Assembly (NCBI RefSeq): GCF_021462225.1
Contig: NC_061804.1
Location: forward strand, 6,618,740 to 6,682,739
Length of the DNA: 64,000 nt
Source: Girardinichthys multiradiatus
Lineage: Eukaryota; Chordata; Actinopteri; Cyprinodontiformes; Goodeidae
Reading direction: 5' to 3'
A program made the position numbers and the translations under genes. Of the stretch, positions 23,348 to 34,890 are shown in pieces. The notes beneath the pieces were generated by a model. That model searched no databases. It was not told the origin of the DNA and was given only the letters and a program-made list of their open reading frames with translations. Each line of letters begins with the position of its first letter. The first letter of the stretch is position 1.

Positions 23348-25915
23348 TCAATGGACTCTGGCAGAAGCTTGGTCTGGTTTGATCTTCATAACTACTCTCT
23401 GAAGAATCTCAAATGTATACTTCATGGCATATGGATACTCAAGATTCATGCAATAGATGACACTCATAAGCAATGAAAATGCAACTACAACATCTTTAAT
23501 GTTGTGAAGAACAATGGTCTCTTCAACAACAACTGCCACATCAAAGACCTCGCGTGGGATAGCATCTGGTTCACCACTCTCACAACCTATCAGGAGGCCA
23601 AGTTGCATCCCCTTCATGCCTTTATCCAGAATCTCAACGTGAGCCTTGGGGAACCAGAAATAATGTGTAACCATTTTTGTCAGCAACTACAAGACACCAT
23701 TACCTCAAGGTCTATATACAAAGCTGTGAAGTTGTAAAGCTGTGTTGATCTAAAGTCCTCGTCATATAAAGTGGTGTGAAAAATCCTTCCTGATTTCTTA
23801 TTCGGGTGGGGGGGCTCTTGGACTAATATTTACGTTTGTTTGATGTAACACTAAAGTGTGACAAACATGCAAGAAAAAAAGTAAGAAATCAGGAAGGGGC
23901 AAGCACTTTTTCACGCCACTGTATGTATATTTGCTTCATCTCAAATCTGTTATCATTGTTTCTGTGATTGCAATATGCTCTGTTTATACAAACTAAGCAT
24001 GCTGTGAGCCATTTACAACAGGTAAAACACTGACTGCAATATAAATGCACCACTCTAGCCTCTGCAAACGTGTATGAGCAAGCATACACACAGCTCCTCT
24101 GCAAAATAATAACAAAAATTTAAAAAGAATGAAACTGACAGTGTATATACACACACAGTTCTGCATTTTACATTTTGTATAACCTTACATCACATATCCT
24201 GATGACATTTGCTGGATCTTCGCCTGATATGTATTGTGGCAGACCAAGTAGAGCAGCAGCCCTTCTCCTGTCATTTGTGTCCTACAACACAAAAAAGCTT
24301 GCTGTAAAATCAAAAGCTTAAAAGAACGAATGGTGTCTACATTTCTAGTCATCCGTGTATCCACTTACATCCCTCACAAGGCAGTCCAAAATGTGTTTAA
24401 GGGCCTGCTTCTTTCCAGATGTTTGTTGCTGCTGAAAAAGTGCAAAGCTCACAACGCAGTTTAGCAACTAAATTTAATCCTTTTTTATGTTCTTTGATAT
24501 GTTTAGCAAATTCCACGTGCGATTGGAGCAAAGTTAGACAGTTGGGGTAAATGCAACTCAAGCCCTGTCTTCCATGTTCATGACTTCTTTTCTAATGGCT
24601 TACTATTGTTCTTTCACTGTAAGTAGCAAAACTGCAGAACTTACAACTCCACTTCATCCACAGTTGTAGCCAAAGTTCAATGATCAAACTGCATCTAGAA
24701 CACAGAAAATAATTTATTAGAAAGAGCGTGGTATAAAACCCATCGATATATTGACTTGACATGTTGACCAGATGTAAATCTAGTAGTACAACCAAATTTC
24801 TCAGAAATAAGAAGAGAAAGGTGGGGAACATGCTATTTTTCAGTTCTTAATATAATAGATATCTCTATTTGTGGCTGACATCATAGGCCCTCTTCTGTTA
24901 TATCAGATCTTAATAACAATTTAGAAAATCATATAAGCTGAAATTTGGAAAAAAAAATAGAGCAAACTATTTTCATTAAAAAACGTTTTTAACCACATAT
25001 TACAAAAAAGCTGAACAAAAGTAAAATGAATAAAAATTACTAAAACTAAGAATTTTGGAAAAGTACAAATGAACAAACATGCACCATAAAATATGAATTT
25101 GAAAGATTCCATTGTAGTTTTATGCACATAGCATAACTGCAAATTTAGCCTTTATGAAACAGTTTATATAACTACGCTAGAATGAGTATGTGTGAAAGAT
25201 ACATTCGTTAAAACATCCACACGACAAAATTTTTAGTGCAATCTCCGTGCACACATCCTACTCTGGAACCAGTTTTAAAAACGTGCCCTTTTCAGATAAA
25301 AAGTGCGCTGCTGTGGTGTACACAAACAGTAGAAACGCAACATCATTCAGTTTACACCCTTAAGACGTCGTATGCGAAGGATATAAATGGCACCTTTATC
25401 ATCTTCTGCTCCATTCTCGAACGTGTGCCCGCTATGCGCGGGAATGTACGGCTCACCTCTGAAAGCAAGGCTTATATGCTAGCAACTACAGTATGTCACG
25501 AGATTAAAGAAAATTTAATAACACGGGTGAAAAATCAGTTTAGAAATAAAGCCTAGTCCCCAAAAGTCCCTTCAGAATCTAGTTTCCTCCCCAAATGCCA
25601 TACATGCTCTTCTGTAAGACTGAAATCTTTAAGCTAGGTTCACCTCATTTAACTTTACTGGCACTAACAATTTTTTTGTAGAAGTATTATGTGTCACATA
25701 TCAATGTCACATGTGAAGAAATTAATTTCTTTATATCCAATTTACAAACTAGGTTGGACTAAAATTCGAACAAATGTAACGACTTACCTTACTGCATCGT
25801 CTACTCCTCAGGCGGACAGCTCTTTGACCCAATACAGCTTGCTAATGCTCCTGACGAAAAGTATTCCTCCGCCGCTTCTCTTTTCAACGTTCTCAGTGTG
25901 CTAAACTGATGTTGC
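23348..25915 (-). pseudogene. spliced zinc-finger / SAMD3-like gene remnant inside the element
   Basis: Proposed minus-strand exons. A G+C-richer first exon (25915-25788) ends at GTAAGT. A C2H2-like exon starts at ATG 24657 (MKWSCKFCSFATYSERTIVS). Its TAG at about 24590 sits where a Tyr or similar is expected, after which the frame continues KRSHEHGRQGLSCIYPNC. Next come exon 24431-24369 (SGKKQALKHILDCLVRD), exon 24281-24189 (TNDRRRAAALLGLPQYISGE) and last exon 23686-23348 (GLLIGCESG, then EVFDVAVVVEETIVLHNIKD). The last three match a repeated teleost family annotated SAMD3-like. Middle exons, including any SAM domain, were not found. Splice sites read well, but the model is inference. Confidence 0.6.
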
Positions 25916-26288
25916 TATTTTAATATTAATGGGCAAATACAACATGCTGGAGCATGTCCTCAAATGTTACATAATTATATCATAATTATCAGCCGTTTAT
26001 CAGATTAAGACCAATTTCTCAGCACTACTTTGTACCGTGCAGTAATTTTGCCACCATCGTGAGTTTTTGAGATCCAGTTTGATCCGGTCACTATTTTTTA
26101 AACTCATATTGATGAGTTATTTTGACACATTCAAATATTCATTTCATTCAACCTACTCAAAACTTTGAGTTGCAAAACCAAAAACTCATGAAAAAAAGTT
26201 GAAATTGTATAATGTGTTATTTTGAGTGGAAGCAAATAATAGAAACAAGTTATGATAACTTATTGGGCATCTCTGTTTTTACAGTGTA

Positions 26289-28885
26289 GTCCCCTTTGTT
26301 GAGCACATCATGCAGCCTTGTGCGTTCTGTCCGAATGTATTATGATGAGCCCTGGATACGAAGGAGAGTATTTTACACTTTAAGAAGCCTCCTGCACTTT
26401 TAAATCTTTCATGTGGAAAGATTTCAATGGAAGGAAACACTGGCAGAAGGACAGACAAGGTACGAATGATCTTTAAACAATGTGAGTGTCCGAGCTACGC
26501 CACCCTGTTGGCAGTTAGACAGCTCGGAGTTCCTCCGGATCTTTCCCCAGGAGCGAACCCACTGTCTACAACACTTTCTCTTAAAACAAGGACTCTCAAA
26601 CAGAACTAAACTGTTACCACTTTTAATCTAAATAAGACGGTGGAATGGTTGCTGAGATCAGCACTGAGGCTCATCCTGGATCATCTCGGAGATCAAAGTG
26701 ACGAAGTAGCCCCGAAAGAAGGTCACATGTAGTTTTGTATCTAGTACTCCCTCAGTGTTTATCAGTAGACTATGTGTCACCATTCTGTTGTCTATCTGAT
26801 ATGGTGTGTAATAGCAGGTGTCCAATCCTTAATCTAAGTGTTGCTGCAGCATTCTAATCAACCCAGTTACATACTGTTGCACAATCGAACCCAATGTACT
26901 AAAACTTATGTCAAACCGTAGGTCATTTGTCCTTGTAATTTACATCAATGAGGATTCCTATCCATATCATAACAAAAATGAATACAGTAGAATTTATACT
27001 TTATCATTATGGTGTGTGTGTGACAGCTCATCTATACGTAATAATAAGGTGATTCCTAACATGAGAATATTGCCACTGGCTACAGCAGTTGGTATCTTCT
27101 ACGTAGTTTCCTGTTCATTGATTATTTAGATACTGGATAATTCTACACTGACAAGGGATTTATAAATAGACAGTTTGAGACAATAATCTCTATTTATGTA
27201 AAAACAGACAAATGAACATTTCAACATTTATATTGCTATTTTTTGCGGTATGATCAAGCAAAAGAAAACAGCAGTACATAAACTGATCAAACCAGCACTG
27301 GATTGTACAGTAATTACAGATTTCTTAAAACTTAGTTTGAAATATGTGAAAACCTTGCGCTGATTGTGAAAACAAACTAAAATAGCTGATTTTCTGGGTT
27401 TAAACCAGAAAATATAGTTAAACGCTCTCATATTGGCTTATTATCTAGAACCCATTGATGTGAATTGTCTCGTTTTAATGAACTGGATATAAAGTTCCAC
27501 TGCAGATCACCAAACAGAGGATGCCTTGTAGAAGCTTTTGACATTATTACCAACACTTAATAGAGGCGGTTTGAGAAGTTTTGTAGATATCTGCATCAGG
27601 ATGGGTTGTTTGGTTTCTGGAATGGGGCATGTACATCCGATATTGATGCTAATTCTTAAAAGCTATTTCTCAGGCTACAGAAGACCTTAAAGCTAAACCC
27701 TGTAGCTTCCAGTGGTAATTGAGCCATTGCACCATTGTCTGCTTATTGATAAAGCCTACATCTTTCTTAATACTTTGACTTCTCACAGAGCCTGATTTGC
27801 TCTCTCACACACCTAACCAGAATCTGAAGAAGCTCAGTGCCATCCCCGTAATCCTTGTGCAACAACTCCCATTCAGTTATCCTACGGCGCTCGAAGTAGG
27901 CTTCTTCAGATTGCTCCACAGCCTGTCTTCTTACAGGAAGCTTATGTGAATGAAAGAGCCATCTCTAACTGAATGAGAGTATTGTCATCATTGCTGATGT
28001 TGGTGTTTATCAGGTTGTTTGTGTCTTTGTGGTTAATAAATCGGAGCATCAGATTGTTTCACTGTTGGGGCTTAGAAACAAATGATAGATAGGCTTGTAT
28101 GCCTTGCAGTCTGAAATTCTAAGTACATAAAAGAGACATACATTTACAGAGTTTAATGCGATTTTTTTTCAGTGAGATTATTCAAAGAAGCAATAATCAG
28201 CGTAGCTTCGGGAATTTGTAAGCAGGAACAAAGCTGTTAATGTCAGCACCTGATGCAGCCTCACTAAGCTAAGAGCCAGCAATGCTGCTAGACTGGGAAA
28301 TGAGATTTTATCTTTAATGTGTTAAGCCTCTGGAAACGAGAGAAACTGAGGGGTGAAAGTCATTTGCAAAGACAAGTGGAGTTACCCGCTGCAGACTTAA
28401 GTCGTTGAGTTTTATCACTCGGAGCCACTGAATAACAGGAGAAAGGGAGCACTTCAGTAGGAGTAGGCAGCTAGAGCGGGTAAAAGAGGTGTTTGTTCAT
28501 GGGTTGACTTTGTTGGAGAGTGTTTCCTCCCCAGGTTCCCCATACAAGGCATACGTTGACTTGTTGCTGGCTGTGGCTCAGGCTGAGCTTGTGCAGAAGC
28601 TGCTCTGTATGCCTGTCAGGGATCTGCTGCCCCAGATCAGTGCGAGGAGCAAAATGGACAGGTGCAGCAGACAGCCTGAGGATATGGAGCGAGGAGTTTG
28701 GCTTTTAATTACAGCCACATGGGTAATGAGGATGCTTTTTTACATTTTTCATTAAGCTAACCCCAGGATGCTAATTTAAGGCCAACTCTGTTTTTCACTG
28801 TTTTAAGGCTTGCAGGAAATGACTTCATCATTTTATTCTATGGACTATTTTAATGGAGCAGTTTGAAACACAAATTTGATTCATA
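26289..28885. other. unassigned intron DNA
   Basis: An 88-codon frame at 28489-28755 begins near a TTTCCTCCCCAG acceptor-like signal, but I recognise no domain. Nothing else found. Confidence 0.45.
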
Positions 28886-28887
28886 TA

Positions 28888-29215
28888 CAGTCATGGTAGA
28901 AAAGCAGACGCTCTTTTAAATCTTGAGTGCTGTGTTTAGTCACATGATAAAAATGGCCTTTACCAGGTTCTAGAATTATTTTAATTTAACCTCAAGTCTA
29001 CTACAACAACACCCAACAGATTTCACAGTTGGTATTTATTGAACAAAACCAATTCTTGCTGCTTCCATTGAATTGTGGAAGGAAAGTATCAGCCCCATGA
29101 GCTGCTAATTAAATGCTTGATTAACTGATCATAATTACTGTAACAACCAATAGTCATTTTGGTCTGGAGCATACAAGTGTGTGCTTTTATGGAACAGAAA
29201 AACATCTGATAAATT
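28888..29215. mobile_element. internally deleted Tc1 derivative (MITE-like)
   Basis: The left part TACAGTCATGGTAGAAAAG, followed by CTACAACAACACCC and TATTTATTGAACAAAA, follows the start of the same Tc1 family as 460-1515. The right part (GCTGCTAATTAAATGC, TGGTCTGGAGCATACAAGTGTGTG) is the other end of that family in inverse orientation. The transposase middle is absent. Confidence 0.55.
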
Positions 29216-30883
29216 TTGGTGCATTGGATTTAGATAAGGTTAAGGATATATAAATGGTCTAAATAGATAGGAAAAGGATGTGGAAAATATCAAGCCAAAT
29301 AATGTGTAATTGATTTTGAGATTAAGGATGCATCTCAAGAACTAATCGTAGCCCTTATCTCACATGTATCTTTAATTAGTGTTTTTGTGTTTGCTGCTTG
29401 ATTTTCGTCCATCATTTGTTGCTCTTTGTAAGTTCATCACCCATAATTGAACCAATTAATATGCTGTATTGTGCTGTAAATTGTCACTCCACCATTTACC
29501 CTCCTGCAAGTCTCCTTGTTAACAGTTCTGTTTTCTGGACAGTTGATTTTTTTTCTTTTCCTCCAGCAATCTGCTTTTGATATGACAAACTTTAGTCTTT
29601 CTTTGGAATTTTCTCTTTGAGATTGTGGTTTTTGAGTGCAGTCTGCTGTGGGCTTAGCACATATGAGGTAAAAACTCTTTATATGCCTATGTGTGCATGG
29701 GAGACAACACAGTAGATTTCCACATCAACCGCCTGGCTGCACAGCAGTAAAGATCAGTTGATAAGGCAAACGACAGGGATTGGCAGTTAAATCAGCCAAG
29801 CATCATGGGAAAGGAGAATAACTGGGCCATTACAGATGAACCATTTTACCCGAGGCAGGTTGATACTGCAGTATGTTCCCCTCACTCTGCTGTGTCATTA
29901 ACAACTGAGTAACAACATGAGCAGTGCGGGGAGGTTGCATATTCATTTAGTAAATGGTGAGCTTCTTCCTCATATTTGTAATCCTGAATTTCAAGTTTAC
30001 AAGCAACTAGATCATGAGTTTTACCCATCTGCTTCCAGAAGCCCTTATGAAATCCAAGGATGAAAAAACAAAATACCCACCAAAAAGTCAATATTACCAG
30101 TGCAGATTCTTCTTACTAACTTCATTAACTCTGAGATGTTGGATATCAACTTCTACACAGCATCCTTAATGATGGTGACCCATTCTTGTCTCATGAGTGG
30201 AAGACGCTGATCGCTGATTTTTGGCTCATGGTCATCCACCTGCTTTTTGAGAAGTTACCACAGGTTATCAGTTTAGTTAGGCTCTCTGGAAACTTTGACA
30301 CCACAGGTCCAGAATGTTAAAGTTCTGGCCTTTCAGATTCTTCTTAAATTTCTGTTTCATGTCATGGTGCTAAAAAATCCAGAAATCGGCAACAGGTTGT
30401 TCCTAGATTGTTGAAAAAAGTCTTGAAGTACATTTTGAGACCACAGTATCACAGTGTACGCATAAAAATAAAAACCCTCAGTAGCATCTCAATAATATGA
30501 TTTTAAACTACAGGAGGAGTTTGATGTAAAACTTTTTAAAACCATAGTATTCCTTGATTCCAGTAACAGGCCCATGCTCAGTCACTATCAAGACACTTGT
30601 CTGGTGGGGCTGTAATCTTTAAGCTCTTCACAATTTCACATGATTATGGTTCAGAAAGCTGTAATGTGATAATAAATTCTCTAGGGACGTAACAAACTGT
30701 ATATTATAGCTGAGGTTTACAAAAACTGCAAAGGATGTGGCTCATGTCCAGCTAATTTCCCCTTAGCCACAGAGAGTGTTGGGTGTTATGCATGTGACCT
30801 TATGTGTTTACCACTAATTTTCCAAGGTGCTGCATTTAAGCACTTCTGACTTCAGGCCTTTGCGTTCATAGAAATGAGGTAAT
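29216..30883. other. unassigned intron DNA with a possible Tc1 relic at 30100-30660
   Basis: In 30170-30330 the minus strand shows CCTAAC...ACTGATAACCTGTGG, resembling a decayed LNPxDNLW block of a Tc1 transposase. Otherwise nothing recognised. Confidence 0.35.
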
Positions 30884-31338
30884 ATGCTAACTAGGGGTGC
30901 ACTGATTGATTGACTGGCCGATCAATCGGCCCACAATTTCCTTCATTTTGGGTAATCGGCCAATACTTACACGTGAAATGGATCTTATCCACCGATCTTA
31001 TCTACTTGTCTAACCTATTGCGCAACTTGTTTCTTTGTAAAATGTGAAAAATGAAAGACTAAAGGAACTGCAATGCTCTAAATTTTTCATTTATATTTGA
31101 GAGCACTGCCTCTGGGGCCGTTAAAAAAAGTTTGAATTGTTTCATGGGTATTGTGTAATGTTTTTGAACAAAATAAGATTTCATCTTTGAAGGCATATTG
31201 TGACCTTATAACACCTGACAGTGTCAGTTATAAAAAAAAAAAAAATTGGTATCGGCCAAAATCTTAATCGGCGGGTCAGGCTTTTTAAAGATCGGTGATC
31301 GGCCAGACAATTGCAAGTGGTGCACCCCTGATGCTAAC
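30884..31338. mobile_element. hAT MITE with perfect 8 bp target duplication
   Basis: The element body is 30892-31330 (439 bp), ends TAGGGGTGCACTGATTGATTG and GTGGTGCACCCCTG. The flanks are ATGCTAAC on both sides (30884-30891 and 31331-31338), a perfect 8 bp duplication as made by hAT transposases. Internal repeated ATCGGCC motifs at both ends (30930, 31250-31300) look like transposase-binding subterminal repeats. No coding sequence. Confidence 0.9.
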
Positions 31339-32802
31339 ATATTAAGATAATTGAGTTTGATGTTTGTTAATAATTTCAAAATGGTCAATCTGCAGCTTGA
31401 TGGATCGAAAAATTGATTTCATCTCCCACCCTTACTACACAGGACTCACCCGTTGCTTTTGTAATTTATTCTAAAGAGAAATGATTTTCTGGATGTCTCA
31501 AACAAACAGAAGTAATCAAAGAAAGTAACAAGGCTGAGGTCTTCATCTGTCCATCCTTTGGACAGATAAAGGATCCATCCTCATGCTGTCCTTGATGTTT
31601 TTCTGCAGAGACGTGGCGTCTTTGCTGCTCCATTTTGTCCAAAAGTCTTACCTCACCATGCAGATCCACTCACCTGTGCTTCCTGCCAGTGTTCAGCAAG
31701 CTTTGCACTGGTGGCAACATGACTCTGTGAAAAAAAGAAATATTGGATGGGTATAGTCCTTGTTCCTGCTGGACATCCTGAAGTCTTCTTTCTTCTGCTA
31801 GAACCTGTTAAGTTAAAGGTCTGGATCCTATTAACCTCTCTTTTTGGCAGCTGTTTCCTGTGTTTTGATGATGAAGTAATAATGGCTGCTTCCTTTTCTT
31901 TGAAGGTGACCTTTACTACAGCAAAAAAAAACAGTTGTAATGGGACCACCTAAGGAGGGTATAAATGCCCCCATGTTATAGCAATCTGCTAGGTAATTGG
32001 ATTAATGGTGATTTTAGTGGGCCTATTTCACAGTTTCACCTGAGCTGATGCTGTTTCGACAAAATGTAGTTAAATTTGAAAAAAGTCTTTTTGTTATAGT
32101 GTAAACATTTTAAGCCAATAAAAGTCCTGACAATAAATTGTTCCCTATGTGATTGTTGCCCAATAATCTAAAAATAATGAGTGATGTCACCAAAAACCTG
32201 TGGCTCCATCTTGCAGAGTTAAAAAGGGGGGTTTAAATCTTTCCTCAACTACTGATCAGTGGACATTTCTTGCAAGTTCTGTTTCAGTCCAAATAACTTT
32301 CACAGCTGTTTGTAGAATTTGCCCAGAATTGGCTTTTTTTCACCATTTTTCCAGTCCTTTCCTGTTTTCTTGGTTTATTTTCCTGCAGATTGCCATGGTG
32401 TTTTTGTTTTTTGAGGTTAGACACCTTCAGAGTAAGGGTTTGAGCAGGGTCATTTAATCTCGTTTTTTAGTCTTTAAGTGATGTTGAGCAGAAAGGCCAC
32501 AGCCACACCAGTAAATTAGAGCAGCCGTTTGAAGACCAGCAAGCCATCTCTTGAAGAAATTGCTGCATTTTTTGCTCTGCTAGACCGTGTCTTTGCTTCC
32601 TGAGTGACTTCCATAAACAGCAGGTGGTATCAATGTCAGAATTTATGAGGCTTGGATTTGTTTTTTTGCTCTTGTTAAATATTTTCATTGACATTGATGA
32701 GAGTTTCAAAATGATTCATGAAAACACAGGCTGTGAGGGGCAGGGGAAGGAGAAATTATTTACAAATTCAAGGAGTGTCTTTTTTAGCTCTGAATAACAT
32801 GA
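31339..32802 (-). other. unassigned DNA with exon-like segments on the minus strand
   Basis: A 51 nt segment (31725-31675) between TTTCTTTTTTTCACAG and GTGAGTG reads SHVATSAKLAEHWQEAQ. A second (31934-31868) follows TTTTTTTTGCTGTAG and reads FKEKEAAIITSSSKHRKQ. I recognise no protein family and the pieces do not join into one clean model, so this is a candidate only. Confidence 0.25.
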
Positions 32803-33086
32803 GGCCATATTAGGGATAGGAGATATAGACCTTAAAAGTTATGACAATATAGTGTGATACTTATTGCAATAACGATAATAGGGATAAAACATATTTAAAA
32901 ATCCACCTCAGGCTTTTTTCCTTTAGATTATTTGGGTGTTACTGCATGTCACTGGCCTATAAACCAAAATATTGCTCTGGAAAAAAACACAATACAACAA
33001 ACAGTCAACAACTAAGGAATAACTTATTGATTTATTAAATAGTAACACCAGGATTATTTTATCACTTGCTCATCCCTAGGCGAAAT
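32803..33086. mobile_element. hAT-like MITE
   Basis: Body 32811-33078 with ends TAGGGATAGGAGATATAG and CTTGCTCATCCCTA (inverted TAGGGAT core). Flanks are GGCCATAT and GGCGAAAT, an 8 bp duplication with two mismatches. Resembles fish MITEs beginning TAGGGATGGGCGATAT. Confidence 0.65.
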
Positions 33087-34890
33087 ATATTTTGGAGAAA
33101 GAAACCTTTAAAAAAAACCTGGAAAAATAAGTAAGTAATTGGCTTTTGTATTTCAAAGCACATTAGTCATTTTAAATGCACCTTTCTAACACAAAACCAG
33201 GCTTTGAAATCACGCCCTGATAACTTGATATGCACTTTAATATATGGATGATAACGTAATGTTACTTCACTGTCTGGTAGCATCTCGCTGTCTAGTACAG
33301 TAAACAGCGAACGGACAATTTTCTTGATGAAAAGACCTTCTTAAGAGAAATATGTTTAATGGATGTGTGGCTGCTGATTGATGACGCAGAAAGATGATTT
33401 TATGTGCACTTCTACCTCAACGGTGCTATATGCATATATGGAACATGTACAAGCAACAGGATTTTCCAGTTTAAATCATAAATTTAGGGAAGAGCCAAAG
33501 ATGAGGGACACGGTTTCCTTTGTTCAGTGGTCACAACAGCTTTAGCAGCGTTATTTAGTTTGTGGGTGCCCTCTAAGAGTACAAAACATAGTGAGGTTTG
33601 CTGATTGCGTTTAGGTATTCAGGTTAAGGTAGTAATCTACTGTTTGGCTGATATTTGACCATTATGCACATATTTGGACATGTATAACTTTACATTTGTA
33701 TAGATGTGTATATATAAAGGCTAGTGCTTACATTTATTTGTGGATTCCTAGATTAATTTGTACTTTAAATATTGCAGTACATTTATAACTTTATTTATGT
33801 TTTGATACACTGGAAAAAAGTTATTTTGCTTTAGTCTGTTATGTCCATTGGAAATTGTCAATATATAATTTATTACAGTAATAATTAATCAAAATCAGTA
33901 TTTAGGCATTTTGTAAAAAGCATCAGTTGAATTATTTTAGGTATATAATTCTCTGAGAAGCTATAAAAAAACTGACCAACATTATATCCTGCTGTAAAGA
34001 TTTTTGTTTCATTTTGGAGTTTCTTATATGTCCAAGAACTGCTGTTTGTCATTAGTCTCCATACCCCACACTGATGTGTGCCCTTGGCCTGAAGACATTT
34101 TTAGATGCACGTCTTGTTACGAAGCAACAAATGAACAGAGGCTTTCCAACAGTTCTTGAACCAAAGCCATTCACTGGTTGGTTTCGCCTTCTGCTCCTGT
34201 ATCGGACTGCTGTCTTTTCAGCTATGATCTGCTTGTCCCCATATTGAAAAATTATGGTAATTGCCTTCAAGTGCAGCTGTAAAGCTCTTCCCAGCAAGTC
34301 CATTGGTTGAATTGTTTCAGCTAGTGTTGGGAAGAAGCAGCATGCATGTGGCCCTTTGGTTCGGCACGACGTAGCAAAGCTTGGCACAGTGCTTAGAGGC
34401 GGCCGTGGGGAGATGTGCGGAGCAATGATTGCAGGATTAGGGCCACTGAGATAACTGATTTGCTGATCATTATGTAAGCCACATCTGTCCCCTGTCACGT
34501 CAGTGGCACCCGGCCTCCCACGCTGAGCAGGATGTCGTTCTGAGTTCTGCTTACAAAAGGAAAAATCGGGATGGCATGAGGGAGGCGGGAGTGGAACATA
34601 TTCCTGGCTGCTGGTACTAGAAACATGAAGACAGTGATGTTGGTAAACAAAGAAATTATAACAAGCCAAATTCCTTTAAATCCAATACAAAAACTCAGAA
34701 AGATATTGTTAATATCATTTGTTTTGTTTAAGAGAAAGGATTTCTGGAAGGATTAGTCTGGAATTGTTATGAATTAGTGTGTGTCTGAGCATTCTACAAA
34801 TCCAATCCTCCACCTTGAAAATTTGTCTGATTGACACATCAGCCCTTTTTATGTTATGCAGTACATGGTACATGTACTTTTTTCATTATA
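33087..34890. other. unassigned intron DNA containing a long minus-strand open frame
   Basis: Holds a 205-codon open frame at 34669-34052 (minus), the longest in the window that no element explains. No recognised domain; see findings. Confidence 0.4.

Larger units (their letters stand above)
22180..26288 (-). mobile_element. 4.1 kb element with CACTG...CAGTG ends, TA-flanked, carrying a spliced gene
   Basis: Starts CACTGTAAAAAC at 22182 and ends GTTTTTACAGTG at 26286, a 12 bp inverted pair, with TA directly outside each end. The ends recall CACTA/EnSpm-like elements, but the flanks favour a TA duplication, so the superfamily is open. The left end has its own inverted repeat: CAATTGCTGCCTTA (22227) pairs with TAAGGCAGCAATTG (22640). 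Inside, on the minus strand, is a multi-exon gene remnant (next entry). No transposase domain was recognised. Confidence 0.6.

Noticed and set aside
22182..26286. Calling the CACTG-ended element a definite CACTA/EnSpm transposon
   Set aside because: The flanks support a 2 bp TA duplication and no EnSpm transposase motif was found, so the superfamily was left open.
28489..28755. 88-codon open frame after a CCCCAG acceptor-like signal
   Set aside because: No family recognised, no matching donor in phase with galnt10 exon 2, and two overlapping frames are equally open.
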